DNA from: an uncultured Eubacteriales bacterium
GTDB taxonomy: Bacteria; Bacillota; Clostridia; Christensenellales; Aristaeellaceae
Reading direction: 5' to 3'
DNA: 52,929 bases
Assembly: GCA_900317565.1 (NCBI GenBank)
Contig: ONHI01000023.1
Coordinates: forward strand, 1-52,929
In this document: in pieces, positions 1-7,374 of the stretch
Layout: each line of letters begins with the position of its first letter
Position numbering within the stretch: the first letter of the stretch is position 1
The notes under the pieces: model-generated
The model's database searches: none
Told to the model about the DNA's origin: nothing
Seen by the model: the letters and a program-made list of their open reading frames with translations, nothing else
Position numbers and translations under genes: made by a program

Positions 1-377
1 AGTTTCTGCCGCAGGTAACGATCATGCCCGCGCTGGTGCAGAACGAGATCCATCCTTACTATCAGGAGCAGGACGTGGTGCCGTTCATCCAAGAGAAGGG
101 TATCGTCGTCCAATGCTGGTATCCTCTGGGCGGCAGAGGCTATACTGCCGATCTGCTTGGGAATGAAACAATCCAATCGATTGCTCAGGCGCATGGCGTG
201 TCCGCTGTTCAGGTCATCCTGCGCTGGGACCTGCAGCGCGGTATTGTGGTGATCCCCGGCTCCTCCAATCCGGAGCATATCCGGGAGAATCTTGACCTGT
301 TTGGTTTCGAACTCAGCGATGATGAGATGGGGCAAATCGCCGCTCTGGATCGAAGGGAGAAACACGACTGGTATTGA
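1..377 (+). CDS. Aldo/keto reductase, C-terminal part (5' truncated by window edge)
   Basis: The reading frame is already open at the window start (codons from base 3) and ends at TGA 375-377, so about the last 125 residues are present. It shows the AKR hallmarks QNEIHPYY (substrate-pocket and barrel strand) and the NADPH-binding IPGSSNPEHIREN loop, followed by the usual LSDDEM...LD helix and a short tail ending HDWY. The family reduces aldehydes or ketones with NADPH in the cytoplasm; the substrate cannot be read from this fragment. The catalytic Asp/Tyr/Lys region lies outside the window. It is clearly lower in GC than most of the window. Confidence 0.9.
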   Translation, partial: FLPQVTIMPALVQNEIHPYYQEQDVVPFIQEKGIVVQCWYPLGGRGYTADLLGNETIQSIAQAHGVSAVQVILRWDLQRGIVVIPGSSNPEHIRENLDLFGFELSDDEMGQIAALDRREKHDWY

Positions 378-445
378 TGGATGGTAGCACGCTTTCGCAT
401 TTCGGCATCGTGCCTGGGTTCGAAAAACTCTACGATTGAAAATGG

Positions 446-486
446 AAAAGCTCATGACCGTTGTGATGATTACGGCATGAGCTTTT
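446..486 (+). terminator. Intrinsic terminator after the aldo/keto reductase
   Basis: An 11-bp perfect inverted repeat (AAAAGCTCATG at 446-456 and CATGAGCTTTT at 476-486) with a 19-nt loop, ending in a T-rich run. It sits 70 bp after the stop codon of the reductase. Confidence 0.75.
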
Positions 487-505
487 CTTATGGACTCATA
501 TATGG

Positions 506-537
506 AAAAACCCCTGCCGGATTGCTCCGACAGGGGG
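506..537 (-). terminator. Intrinsic terminator of hsp20
   Basis: Read on the minus strand: CCCCTGTCGG, a 6-nt loop, CCGGCAGGGG, then TTTTT. It lies directly after the hsp20 stop codon and is convergent with the preceding terminator. Confidence 0.8.
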
Positions 538-548
538 AGGTATGACGA

Positions 549-995
549 TTATCCTTCAATCATGATGACCTTTTTCTCAGGAAGCTTCTTCTCATCCTTC
601 TTCGGGATGTTCAGGCTCAGTACGCCATGCTCCAGCTTTGCGCCGATGTCCGCTTCGGTGAGCGCATCGCCCACATAGAAGCTCCTCTGCATCGTACCGG
701 CCCAGCGCTCCTGACGGATGACCTTGCCCTTCTTCGTGGTCTCATCCTTGTCGAGGCCCTTCGCGGCGGTCACAGTCAGGTAGCCGTTCTGCAGCTCCAG
801 CGTGATGTCTTCCTTCTTGAAGCCCGGCAGATCGATATCGACTTCGTAGTGATCCTCGTGCTCATGCACATCCGTCTTCATTTCGCGGGCGGCGTTCCTG
901 CCATAAAGTTTGCGATCCATCCGCCGCATCTCACGATCCCAGTCACCAAAGAACTCGTCAAACAGGTTTTCACCAAAGATACTCGGCATCAACAT
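549..995 (-). CDS. hsp20: Hsp20 / alpha-crystallin small heat shock protein
   Basis: 148-residue ATP-independent holdase chaperone that binds unfolding proteins in the cytoplasm. The N-terminus MLMPSIFGENLFDEFF and the alpha-crystallin core (DVHEHEDHYEVDIDLPGFKKEDI through GVLSLNIPKK) are plain, as is the GxLxLxIPK C-terminal signature used for dimer assembly. The start at 995 is chosen because AAGGAGG (1003-1009) lies 7 nt upstream; a longer in-frame start at 1073 would put the N-terminus inside the structured leader. The gene is monocistronic, with its own CIRCE-overlapped promoter about 270 bp upstream and its own terminator, so HrcA repression is expected. Confidence 0.95.
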   Translation of the reverse strand: MLMPSIFGENLFDEFFGDWDREMRRMDRKLYGRNAAREMKTDVHEHEDHYEVDIDLPGFKKEDITLELQNGYLTVTAAKGLDKDETTKKGKVIRQERWAGTMQRSFYVGDALTEADIGAKLEHGVLSLNIPKKDEKKLPEKKVIMIEG

Positions 996-1030
996 AACTC
1001 TTACCTCCTTTGACCCTCTTGCGCTGGTCG

Positions 1031-1121
1031 CGCACCCGTTGTTGGTGTGCCCCCTTTCGGGTGGCATCCTCAAACGAGCTATCGTGTCGGCGTCGGTCTT
1101 TGTATGTTGTTACCTGAACCT
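1031..1121 (-). ncRNA. Leader RNA repeat, copy B (proximal to hsp20)
   Basis: Downstream copy of a head-to-tail duplicated 91/92-nt unit in the hsp20 5' leader. In the transcript, the 5' half (from GGTAACAACATAC to GACACGA) is essentially identical to copy A. The 3' half folds into a hairpin: TCGTT (1077-1073) pairs with AACGG (1040-1036), and the apex is CCC-GAAA-GGG (1061-1052). A GNRA loop and a G-U pair exist only when the minus strand is read, so the RNA runs with hsp20. I do not recognise the family. Confidence 0.6.
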
Positions 1122-1213
1122 CGCACCTGCTGTCGGTGTGCTCCCTTTCGGGTGGCGTCCTCGAGCAGGCTGTCGTGTCGGCGTCGGTCTTTGTATGTTG
1201 TTACCCTGAACCT
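1122..1213 (-). ncRNA. Leader RNA repeat, copy A (distal)
   Basis: Upstream copy of the same unit. Its hairpin base is CTGCT (1168-1164) with AGCAG (1131-1127). Compared with copy B, two pairs are exchanged for complementary ones (T-A/C-G, C-G/T-A), one C-G becomes T-G, and a further inner C-G becomes T-A, while the CCCGAAAGGG apex (1152-1143) and the flanking GAGGA and GCACACC strings are conserved. That pattern is the sign of selection on RNA structure. Function is unknown; a cis-acting regulatory or stability element of the heat-shock transcript is plausible. Confidence 0.6.
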
Positions 1214-1252
1214 CTGGGGCTCTTTCTTTCCTTCCCCCTCGGTTCGTATTAT

Positions 1253-1280
1253 ATTATACTCATTATGTTAGCACTGTCAA
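1253..1280 (-). promoter_or_regulatory. SigA-type promoter of hsp20
   Basis: Minus strand TTGACA (1280-1275), 16-nt spacer, TATAAT (1258-1253). Both hexamers are consensus. The -35 hexamer lies inside the CIRCE operator. Predicted start near 1246 gives a leader of about 250 nt. Confidence 0.85.
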
Positions 1281-1294
1281 TAGGCGAGTGCTAA
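1268..1294. promoter_or_regulatory. CIRCE operator (HrcA binding site)
   Basis: TTAGCACTG - 9 nt - GAGTGCTAA, matching the CIRCE consensus TTAGCACTC-N9-GAGTGCTAA at 17 of 18 arm positions. It overlaps the -35 of the hsp20 promoter, the classical arrangement for HrcA repression of chaperone genes. Confidence 0.93.
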
Positions 1295-1371
1295 TTTGCC
1301 AATGAACAATTCATGAACGTTTCCGCAGAGAATTATTCAATCCAGCATAAAACTATTCATCGAAGCAATAC

Positions 1372-1404
1372 GCCTCCTCTCGCCTGGTAGCCGCGAGAGG
1401 AGGC
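1372..1404. repeat. 12-bp inverted repeat at the end of the recombinase remnant
   Basis: GCCTCCTCTCGC (1372-1383) and GCGAGAGGAGGC (1393-1404) with a 9-nt loop, just downstream of the serine recombinase stop codon. No T-run follows on the minus strand, so it is a weak terminator at best. The rest of 1295-1421 shows nothing recognisable. Confidence 0.5.
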
Positions 1405-1421
1405 AAAAGGGCAGTTTTCGT

Positions 1422-1988
1422 TTATTTGACCGTGATTCGGTTCTCTCCCCTGAAAAGGAACTCGGCGCTGCCGTCGGCGTGGATCGTCACCTGCGTGACC
1501 AGCAGGCACCATGCCTGTTCATTCCAAACGTCGATGAAGCCCGCTTGGCTACGCAGATTTTCCACATACTTCTTCACGCTGCATACCCGCATCATCCTTT
1601 CCTGCTTCTCCGCTTTCAGGCGGTTCACCCTCGCGTCGGCCTTCCGGAACCGCTCACCCAACTCTTTTGCCTTCCTGTCAAAAGCCGCCTGCTCCATTCC
1701 AATGGCAGCATGCTCCCGGATGAGGGCTTTGTTCATCTCCACCACCGTGTCGATCTCCTCTTGGGCGGCAGCGATCTTCGTGTCCAGCGTTGCCGTGTCC
1801 TCCAGCATGGTGACGAGCGTTTCGCAGTCATCGATGACCGATTCCCTGTTCCCGAGGAGGAGGTTGTAGGCTTTGACGAACAGCGCCTTGATCGCATCCT
1901 CGGACAAGGTGGGCGTCGAGCAGCGCTGGCCCTTCCCATATTTCCGGTTGCACCGCCAGATGACCTTCCGGTAACGCTTTTGCTCTCT
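1422..1988 (-). pseudogene. Large serine recombinase, C-terminal remnant
   Basis: About 188 codons are open from roughly 1988 to the stop at 1422, but the N-terminal resolvase catalytic domain is absent. What remains is the end of the zinc ribbon (WRC and RC cysteine positions with KYGKGQRCSTPTLSEDAIKALF-like context), a long coiled coil (about 45-120 from the SEDAIK start) and the FRGENRITVK-like tail common in Tn4451/TnpX-type site-specific recombinases. It is truncated where it abuts the oppositely oriented integrase. Inference: debris of an integrated element; it cannot be catalytic without the serine domain. Confidence 0.8.
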
Positions 1989-2542
1989 GCCTGTTCGCTG
2001 GATTGCGTGAAGGTGAGTATTTGGGCTTGTCGTGGGAACAGGTTGATTTTGACAAGAAAACCATAACGATCTGCCAGCAGTTGCAGAAGGAAAAGACCAA
2101 GGGAGGACAGTATCAGATTGTCCCGTTCACAAAATCGAACAAGCCCCGCACGATTAAGCCCCCGGCGATTGCCTTTGATTATCTCAAAAGGGAACAGTAA
2201 CGACAGGCGGCGAACAAACTGCAAGCGGGTCAGATGTGGAGCAACCCTAATAACCTTGTATTTACAAATGAGTACGGTGACAGCTTGAAGATATTTACCT
2301 TATACAGTCACTTCAAGCGTATCGCCGCCAGCATTGGACGCCCGGACGCAAGGCCGCATGATCTCAGGCATACCGCCGCTACCGTCGCCATAGCAAGCGG
2401 CGCGGACGTGAAAAGCGTTCAATCCATGTTGGGACATGCAACCGCCAGCTTCACCTTGAACGTGTACGCTCATACCTCTGAGAAGATGATGGAAGATACT
2501 GCCACAAGGATGCAGAATTACTATAGCAGCTTCACAAAATAG
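1982..2542 (+). pseudogene. Tyrosine integrase catalytic domain with in-frame stop
   Basis: The frame runs from about 1982 (no start or N-terminal DNA-binding domain) through AGLREGEYLGLSW, which contains the first catalytic Arg, to TAA at 2198-2200, then resumes in the same frame with RQAANKLQAGQMW and continues through HDLRHTAAT, LGHAT and the tyrosine of LNVYAHT to the stop at 2542. All active-site boxes of a phage/ICE integrase are therefore visible, but the gene is broken by 5' truncation and a nonsense codon. It is about 100 bp from the 3' end of tRNA-Ser, the usual position of an integrase beside its attachment site. Confidence 0.88.
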
Positions 2543-2599
2543 GGGTATTTGAAGCTGTTAGGGGTAAAATTAGGGGTAAATCGAAGAATAAGACATGCA

Positions 2600-2634
2600 A
2601 AAACCCTTGAGAATGCTGTATTTTCAAGGGTTTT
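2600..2634. terminator. Bidirectional terminator between integrase remnant and tRNA-Ser
   Basis: AAAACCCTTGA (2600-2610) and TCAAGGGTTTT (2624-2634) with a 13-nt loop. On the minus strand the hairpin follows the tRNA by a few bases and ends in TTTTT. Confidence 0.8.
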
Positions 2635-2638
2635 CATG

Positions 2639-2731
2639 TGGCGGAGAAGGAGGGATTCGAACCCTCGAGACGCTTTTGACGCCTACACGATTTCCAGTCG
2701 TGCGCCCTCGACCAAGCTAGGCGACTTCTCC
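2639..2731 (-). tRNA. tRNA-Ser (anticodon GGA)
   Basis: Minus strand, 93 nt including an encoded CCA. Acceptor GGAGAAG (2731-2725) pairs with CTTCTCC (2649-2643); discriminator G. The anticodon loop CTGGAAA closed by ACGA/TCGT gives GGA. A long variable arm (class II) and GGTTCGAATCC T-loop confirm a serine tRNA. Its 3' end faces the integrase remnant. Confidence 0.97.
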
Positions 2732-2787
2732 ACGATATTCAATTGTGCGATACGGGAAGGACAGTCCCGAATCAACCAACGCAAGAT

Positions 2788-2816
2788 ATTATAGCACATC
2801 GCAGCATCGAATGCAA
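2788..2816 (-). promoter_or_regulatory. Promoter of tRNA-Ser
   Basis: Minus strand TTGCAT (2816-2811), 17-nt spacer, TATAAT (2793-2788), about 57 bp upstream of the mature tRNA 5' end. Confidence 0.75.
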
Positions 2817-2866
2817 TACCCTGGCAGGGAAAATTTGTGTGAAATCCAGAGAAAATGCAGATTTGT

Positions 2867-3664
2867 TCACTTGCCCAGCGCCATGGCGAACTGTATCAGC
2901 ATGATGCCGATCATGTGGGCCGGGTAGAACAGGTAGAACACCCATTTGTTGATCTTCAGCTTCGACCAGGTGGGAATATAGATCAGCGGCAGCGCCAGCA
3001 GCGCGAACATCTGTATGCCAAAGCGTATGCCGAACAGCGTGTAGCCGCTGCCCTGCAGGCCCCACCAAGACATATAGGCCAGCATCACCGGCAGCGACAG
3101 CCACCAGCGGCCGATGAACAGATAGAACAGCACCATCAGCGCGATGCCCTTCCAGCCGTAGTTGATGCTGCCCTGCACCTTCCAGACCACGAGCGCCAGC
3201 GCCAGCGTGCATACGAATTGGCCGTCCCGCAGGGACCATATGATCAGCAGGCCCAGCGCCAGCGTCCACATGATGTTGGGCGTCGCCCAGCTCTGTATGT
3301 AGAAGTTGACCACCGCGCCCAGCGGATTGTCGGCAAAGCGTATGGCGTACATGGCCTTGGTGGTGTGGGCCAGCGCCACCGCATAGAAGGGCTGGGAGAC
3401 CAGCCCCACCAGCAGTATGCGGCTGAGGTATTTCAACCGGTTCCGGGAGTAGACGCAGCCCGCGGCGATGCAATAGGCGTAGATCGGGAAGGCCAGCCTG
3501 CCGATGATGCGCATGATCTGATACTGGCCGAAGAACATCTTGCCGGTGTGGTCGGCCAGCATCGATATCATGGCGATCAGCTTCAGCAGGTTGGTGTCCC
3601 GGTTCAGGCCCACCTCCTTCGGCGCGAACAGCCGCGCCAGGGCCGAGGATTTCTTGGATGCCAC
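2867..3664 (-). CDS. traX: TraX family membrane protein
   Basis: 265 residues, about eight hydrophobic segments. The N-terminal half carries the TraX pattern: LLKLIAMISMLADHTG near residue 27 followed by MRIIGRLAFPIYAYCIAAG near residue 50. TraX was first described as the F-pilin N-acetyltransferase, but chromosomal homologues in Clostridia are a general acyltransferase-like membrane family whose substrate is unknown; conjugation genes are absent here. It begins 15 bp after phoR and probably closes the nrdR-phoB-phoR transcription unit. Confidence 0.85.
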   Translation of the reverse strand: MASKKSSALARLFAPKEVGLNRDTNLLKLIAMISMLADHTGKMFFGQYQIMRIIGRLAFPIYAYCIAAGCVYSRNRLKYLSRILLVGLVSQPFYAVALAHTTKAMYAIRFADNPLGAVVNFYIQSWATPNIMWTLALGLLIIWSLRDGQFVCTLALALVVWKVQGSINYGWKGIALMVLFYLFIGRWWLSLPVMLAYMSWWGLQGSGYTLFGIRFGIQMFALLALPLIYIPTWSKLKINKWVFYLFYPAHMIGIMLIQFAMALGK

Positions 3665-3679
3665 GGGTTTCCTCCCAGA

Positions 3680-5437
3680 TCACATTTCGTCGAAGATCGT
3701 TTCCTTTTCGGGGTTCTCCTTGGGGGCCAGGGGCAGCGTGATCAGGAACTCGGTGCCCTCCCCCAGCTTGGAATGGACCTCGATCTCGCCGTTCATCGAG
3801 CGCACGATGTGCTTGACGATGGCCAGGCCCAGTCCGGTGCCGCCCATCTGCCGGGAGCGGCCCTTGTCCACGCGATAGAAGCGCTCGAACAGCCGGGGCA
3901 GGTTCTCCTCGGCGATGCCGATGCCCGTATCGGAGATGGTGATGTTGGCCTCCTTGTCGTTGGCGAACACCTGCACCGTCACCGAGCCGCCGGGCACATT
4001 GTATTTTATGGCGTTCTCGGTCAGGTTGATGAGCAGCTGCTCCACGCGGTCCGGGTTGCCGATGATGAACACCGGCTCGTTGTTCAGGTGATACTTCATG
4101 GTCACCTGCTTCTCCTGGGCGTGTATGGACAGCATCTCGCACACGTCGTAGGCCTTCTTGTCCAGGCGGATGCGCTCCGTGGCCACCTCGTCGTTGCCGG
4201 ATTCCAGCTTGCTGATGGACAGTATGTCGTTAATCAGGCGGGTCAGGCGCTCCGTCTCCATCATGATGATGTTCAGAAACTTGTGCGCCATCTCCGGGTG
4301 ATCGATGGCTCCGGCCTGCAGGGTCTCCACGAAGCCGCGTATGGAGGTCAGCGGCGTCTTCAGCTCGTGGGACACGTTGGCGGCGAAGTCCGTGCGCACC
4401 TGCTCCAGGCGGCGCAGCTCGGTGATGTCCTCGACGATGGCCAGCGCGCCGACCACGCTGTCGTCGCGGCGCATCGGCGAAACATACAGCCTCAGCGGCC
4501 TGTGTCCGCGGCCCACGGCGGTGCGGGCGGCCACCTCGTTGGTGTAGACGCCCTCCTGGCGCATGGCCTCGGTGAACACCTCGTCCAGCTTGACGTCCTT
4601 GGAAACCTCTTTGATGTTCCGGTACTCCGGGTTTCCGACGATGCCCAGCAGCTTTTTGGCCACGGAGGTGATGAAGATCACGTTCAGGCTCTGGTCCACG
4701 GCGATGATGCCGTTCTGCATCTGGGACATGACCGTGCTGAGCACGTGGTTGCGGTTTTTCTGCTTGAATATGCGATCCTGAATCCTTGCGATGATGGCGT
4801 TGTACTCGATCGCCTGGGCGTCCGTTTCGGGGAAATTCTGTATCCTCGTATCAAAATTGCCGTCCGAAAAGCGATCCAGCGCCGCCATGACCTGCTTGAG
4901 CAACTTCTCCCGGCGCAGCACATAGGCCACGACGATGACCGCCAGCACCATGGTCAGACCGTAGACCGCGGCCAGCAGGATCAGCGATCTGTTCCGGGTG
5001 AGCACGGTGCCGATGTTCGATTTCTGCTTCGCGTAAAGCAAAAATCCGCCATCTTCATATTGATAGATGGCGTACATCGCAGCCTTGCCACGCGCGTTGG
5101 CATGCGTATAGACCGCGGCTTCTCCTACCTTTGCCGCGGCTATATCCGCATCGGAAAGCATGCCGTAGTCGTCGTCGGAGGCATACACCGCCGATCCGTC
5201 CGCGGCAAACAGTGCCTTAACTGTTCCCTCGCTCACCGACAGCGAATCCAGCGTGTGGATGCGGTCCGCCTGCTCGTCGGTGCGGCTGAAATCGCCGGTC
5301 ACCTTGCAAACCACGGCAAGGTCCCGGGCGATCTCGTCGTTGGCGTCGTCGGCGAGCTTTGAACAGTTATACGTGAACAACAGCGCGAGAAGAACCATGG
5401 AAATCAGGGTCACAATCAATGTAACCCTTGATTTCAT
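3680..5437 (-). CDS. phoR: PhoR-like membrane sensor histidine kinase
   Basis: 585 residues. TM helix at about 5-25, extracytoplasmic sensor to about 150, TM at about 152-174, HAMP-like linker, PAS domain (about 225-340), HisKA with the phosphorylated His357 in NVSHELKTPLTS, and a HATPase with NAIKYN, DTGIGI and GGTGLGLAI boxes. The arrangement TM-sensor-TM-PAS-HisKA-HATPase matches PhoR/ResE/WalK-type kinases. Its ATG overlaps the regulator stop by 4 bp, so translation is coupled. The signal is inferred (phosphate or envelope state) because no pst or pho genes are near. Confidence 0.9.
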   Translation of the reverse strand: MKSRVTLIVTLISMVLLALLFTYNCSKLADDANDEIARDLAVVCKVTGDFSRTDEQADRIHTLDSLSVSEGTVKALFAADGSAVYASDDDYGMLSDADIAAAKVGEAAVYTHANARGKAAMYAIYQYEDGGFLLYAKQKSNIGTVLTRNRSLILLAAVYGLTMVLAVIVVAYVLRREKLLKQVMAALDRFSDGNFDTRIQNFPETDAQAIEYNAIIARIQDRIFKQKNRNHVLSTVMSQMQNGIIAVDQSLNVIFITSVAKKLLGIVGNPEYRNIKEVSKDVKLDEVFTEAMRQEGVYTNEVAARTAVGRGHRPLRLYVSPMRRDDSVVGALAIVEDITELRRLEQVRTDFAANVSHELKTPLTSIRGFVETLQAGAIDHPEMAHKFLNIIMMETERLTRLINDILSISKLESGNDEVATERIRLDKKAYDVCEMLSIHAQEKQVTMKYHLNNEPVFIIGNPDRVEQLLINLTENAIKYNVPGGSVTVQVFANDKEANITISDTGIGIAEENLPRLFERFYRVDKGRSRQMGGTGLGLAIVKHIVRSMNGEIEVHSKLGEGTEFLITLPLAPKENPEKETIFDEM

Positions 5438-6135
5438 AGGCGATTCTCCTGACGGTCGTTGAACTTGTAGCCGACGCCGCGAATGGTTTCGATGTAGTGC
5501 GCGTCATCGCCCAGCTTCTGGCGAATGTGGCGGATGTGGACATCTACAGTGCGGGTCTCGCCGTAGAACTCATAGCCCCAGATGCGATCCAGCAGGAAAT
5601 CGCGGGTCAGCACCTTGCCGCGGCTGAGCACCAGCAGCTTCAGAAGCTCGAATTCCTTCAGCGTCAGGGACAGCTTTTCGCCATTGCGGAAGGCCTCATA
5701 ATTGCCCACGTCGATGGTCAGGCCGCCCACATGCAGTATGCCCTCTTCCTCGTTCTGGGGTGCGGCGCGGCGCAGCAGCGCCTTCACGCGGGCGATCAGC
5801 TCGCGCACGGAGAACGGCTTGGTGATGTAATCATCCGCGCCGAGCTCCAGGCCCAGGATCTTGTCCACCTCGTCACCCTTTGCGGTGAGCATGATAATCG
5901 GGATGTCGGCGGTGGTGGGCGCGCTCTTTAAGCGACGGCACACTTCCATGCCATCGATGCCAGGGAGCATAATGTCCAGCAACACCATTGCGGGACGCTC
6001 ATGCGCACATACCACCAGCGCATCTTCGCCTGTGGCGGCAGTGACAACCCGGTAGCCGGAAGCCTCAAGATTAAATGAAAGCAATTCAAGAATATGGGCT
6101 TCATCGTCAACGGCCAGAATCAGTTCGTTTGCCAT
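5434..6135 (-). CDS. phoB: OmpR/PhoB-family response regulator
   Basis: 233 residues: receiver domain (about 1-120) with acidic pair at D10-D11, phospho-acceptor D54 in LLDIMLPG and K in ITKPFS, then a winged-helix output domain (about 130-230) with the LTLKEFELLKLL, RTVDVHIRHIRQKLG and IETIRGVGYKF signatures. The start at 6135 (MANELILAVDDE) is preferred over the longer frame because the receiver fold begins there and a GAGAGG ribosome site lies just upstream. Partner of the following kinase; target genes not visible here. Confidence 0.92.
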   Translation of the reverse strand: MANELILAVDDEAHILELLSFNLEASGYRVVTAATGEDALVVCAHERPAMVLLDIMLPGIDGMEVCRRLKSAPTTADIPIIMLTAKGDEVDKILGLELGADDYITKPFSVRELIARVKALLRRAAPQNEEEGILHVGGLTIDVGNYEAFRNGEKLSLTLKEFELLKLLVLSRGKVLTRDFLLDRIWGYEFYGETRTVDVHIRHIRQKLGDDAHYIETIRGVGYKFNDRQENRL

Positions 6136-6166
6136 GTGCGTATCCTCTCTCTTTCTTCGTATTTGG

Positions 6167-6655
6167 TTATCTGACAGACTCGCCATCAGTTGTACCCGGA
6201 TCAAAATCCGCCAGCAGCTTGTTCAGCTCATCTCTGAAGCTCTGGATGTCCCTGAACTGGCGGTACACGGAGGCGAAGCGCACATAGGCCACCTCGTCCA
6301 GCTTCTTCAAGCCGTCCATGACCAGCTCGCCCACCATCTTGCTGGTGATCTCGGAATCCGGCTGGTTGTTGAGCGTACGCTCGATCTCCTGCACCAATTC
6401 GTCGATCTTGCCCAGGGAGACGGGCCGCTTTTCACAGGACTTGACGATGCCGGAGCGCAGCTTTTCCACGTCGAAGGCCTCGCGGGTCTGGTCCTTCTTG
6501 ATGATCATCAGCGGGACCAGCTCGATGCGCTCATAGGTTGTGAAGCGCCGACCGCAGTTTTCGCATTCGCGACGCCTGCGGATGGATGTGCCGTCGTCGT
6601 TCTGGCGGGAATCCACCACCCGACTTTGCGTACAGCCGCAATAGGCACACTTCAT
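6167..6655 (-). CDS. nrdR: NrdR, zinc-ribbon/ATP-cone repressor of ribonucleotide reductase
   Basis: 162 residues. The N-terminal zinc ribbon has C3, C6, C31 and C34 (MKCAYCG ... [14 protein letters not shown]), followed by an ATP-cone domain (about 47-137) that senses ATP/dATP. Length and motifs are standard for NrdR, which represses nrd genes when dATP is high. It ends 31 bp before the response regulator and shares its direction, so the two-component system may be co-transcribed with it. Confidence 0.96.
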   Translation of the reverse strand: MKCAYCGCTQSRVVDSRQNDDGTSIRRRRECENCGRRFTTYERIELVPLMIIKKDQTREAFDVEKLRSGIVKSCEKRPVSLGKIDELVQEIERTLNNQPDSEITSKMVGELVMDGLKKLDEVAYVRFASVYRQFRDIQSFRDELNKLLADFDPGTTDGESVR

Positions 6656-6678
6656 GCTACTCTCACCTCGTATAGTAT

Positions 6679-6707
6679 ATTATACACAAAAAATAACGTA
6701 AAGTCCA
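6679..6707 (-). promoter_or_regulatory. Promoter upstream of nrdR
   Basis: Minus strand TGGACT (6707-6702), 17-nt spacer, TATAAT (6684-6679), about 24 bp before the nrdR ATG. The -10 is perfect; the -35 is weaker. Confidence 0.6.
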
Positions 6708-6759
6708 GTCCCTTTTTCAAATTAATTGCACGAAAAGGCCGTCTATTTGTATTTTTTGA

Positions 6760-7014
6760 CTATTGGGTGTTAAAACGGTCCGCGTCCACCTCTACCAGGA
6801 TCACGTCGTCCCCGATGCGCCGCACCCGGCTCCAATCGATCACGCAGCCCTCCCGGTCCTGCTTCAGGAAGCCCAGCATGCCGCCTGATCGCCCGGGCAC
6901 CACCAGCGCCTGAACGCAGGCGGAATCGTTCAGGATCAGGTCGATGGGCTTGCCCAGCTTCCTGCCGTCGCAGATGTTGACGACATCCTTGCGGCGAATC
7001 TCTGAAAAGCTCAT
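6760..7014 (-). CDS. ymxH: YlmC/YmxH family PRC-barrel sporulation-associated protein
   Basis: 84-residue PRC-barrel-like protein (MSFSEIRRKDVVNICDGRKLG, then GREGCVIDWSRVRRIGDDVILV-type ending). The start at 7014 is set by GGAGG at 7023-7027. The family is widespread in spore formers and is often encoded next to spoIIGA-sigE-sigG; its biochemical role is not established. Here it is divergent from spoIIGA across a 360-bp gap. Confidence 0.85.
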   Translation of the reverse strand: MSFSEIRRKDVVNICDGRKLGKPIDLILNDSACVQALVVPGRSGGMLGFLKQDREGCVIDWSRVRRIGDDVILVEVDADRFNTQ

Positions 7015-7374
7015 ACAATCGCCTCCCACCGCATGCTATGTCGGTAGATGCAGTCGGGTTCCGGAAAAGCGCGGCGCATTGCCACATTTTACCATTGATC
7101 GTACATATTTCATCGAATTGCATCGACGCTGTCCACATGCTTCGACAATGGCCCGGAACCGCCTGCGGCGCAGGGACTTTCGGTCCTATTGCAGATGAAT
7201 GTCGGGCGTCCCTTTGACGTCCCTTCACGGGATCGCTACCGGCGCGCTGTCGAATGTGGCTTCCCAGCGCGCGAATGGCGCTGCTTTCTGTCGGTATTTT
7301 ACCCGATGTCTTCGACGCGATATTCTTGAGTTTGGGCCTTGCCGTGGGCTATCATGTTCAGCGAGGTGAGGCCC
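7015..7374. promoter_or_regulatory. ymxH-spoIIGA intergenic region with Spo0A-box-like sites
   Basis: This 360-bp gap has no gene. It contains TTCGACA (7141-7147) and TGTCGAA (7248-7254), exact Spo0A boxes in both orientations, and TTCGACG (7311-7317, one mismatch) placed 3 bp before a -10-like TATTCT (7321-7326). In Bacillus subtilis the spoIIG promoter is a SigA promoter activated by Spo0A~P bound next to the -35. The same logic is inferred here. Confidence 0.6.

Noticed and set aside
1031..1213. Glycine riboswitch or known thermometer for the tandem hsp20 leader
   Set aside because: The conserved cores of glycine aptamers and the ROSE or fourU pairing with the ribosome site are not present; the AAGGAGG has no evident complementary CCUCC in the repeats.
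2198..2200. Recoded (selenocysteine or pyrrolysine-like) codon in the integrase
   Set aside because: The codon is TAA, the N-terminus is also missing, and the neighbouring recombinase is broken as well; simple decay is sufficient.
2549..2794. Small ORF with a WRRRRDSNPR motif
   Set aside because: Runs antisense across tRNA-Ser; this string is a well-known translation artefact of serine tRNA genes.
2855..5362. 835-codon plus-strand open frame
   Set aside because: Antisense to traX and phoR, same compositional artefact; the minus-strand proteins have clear domains.
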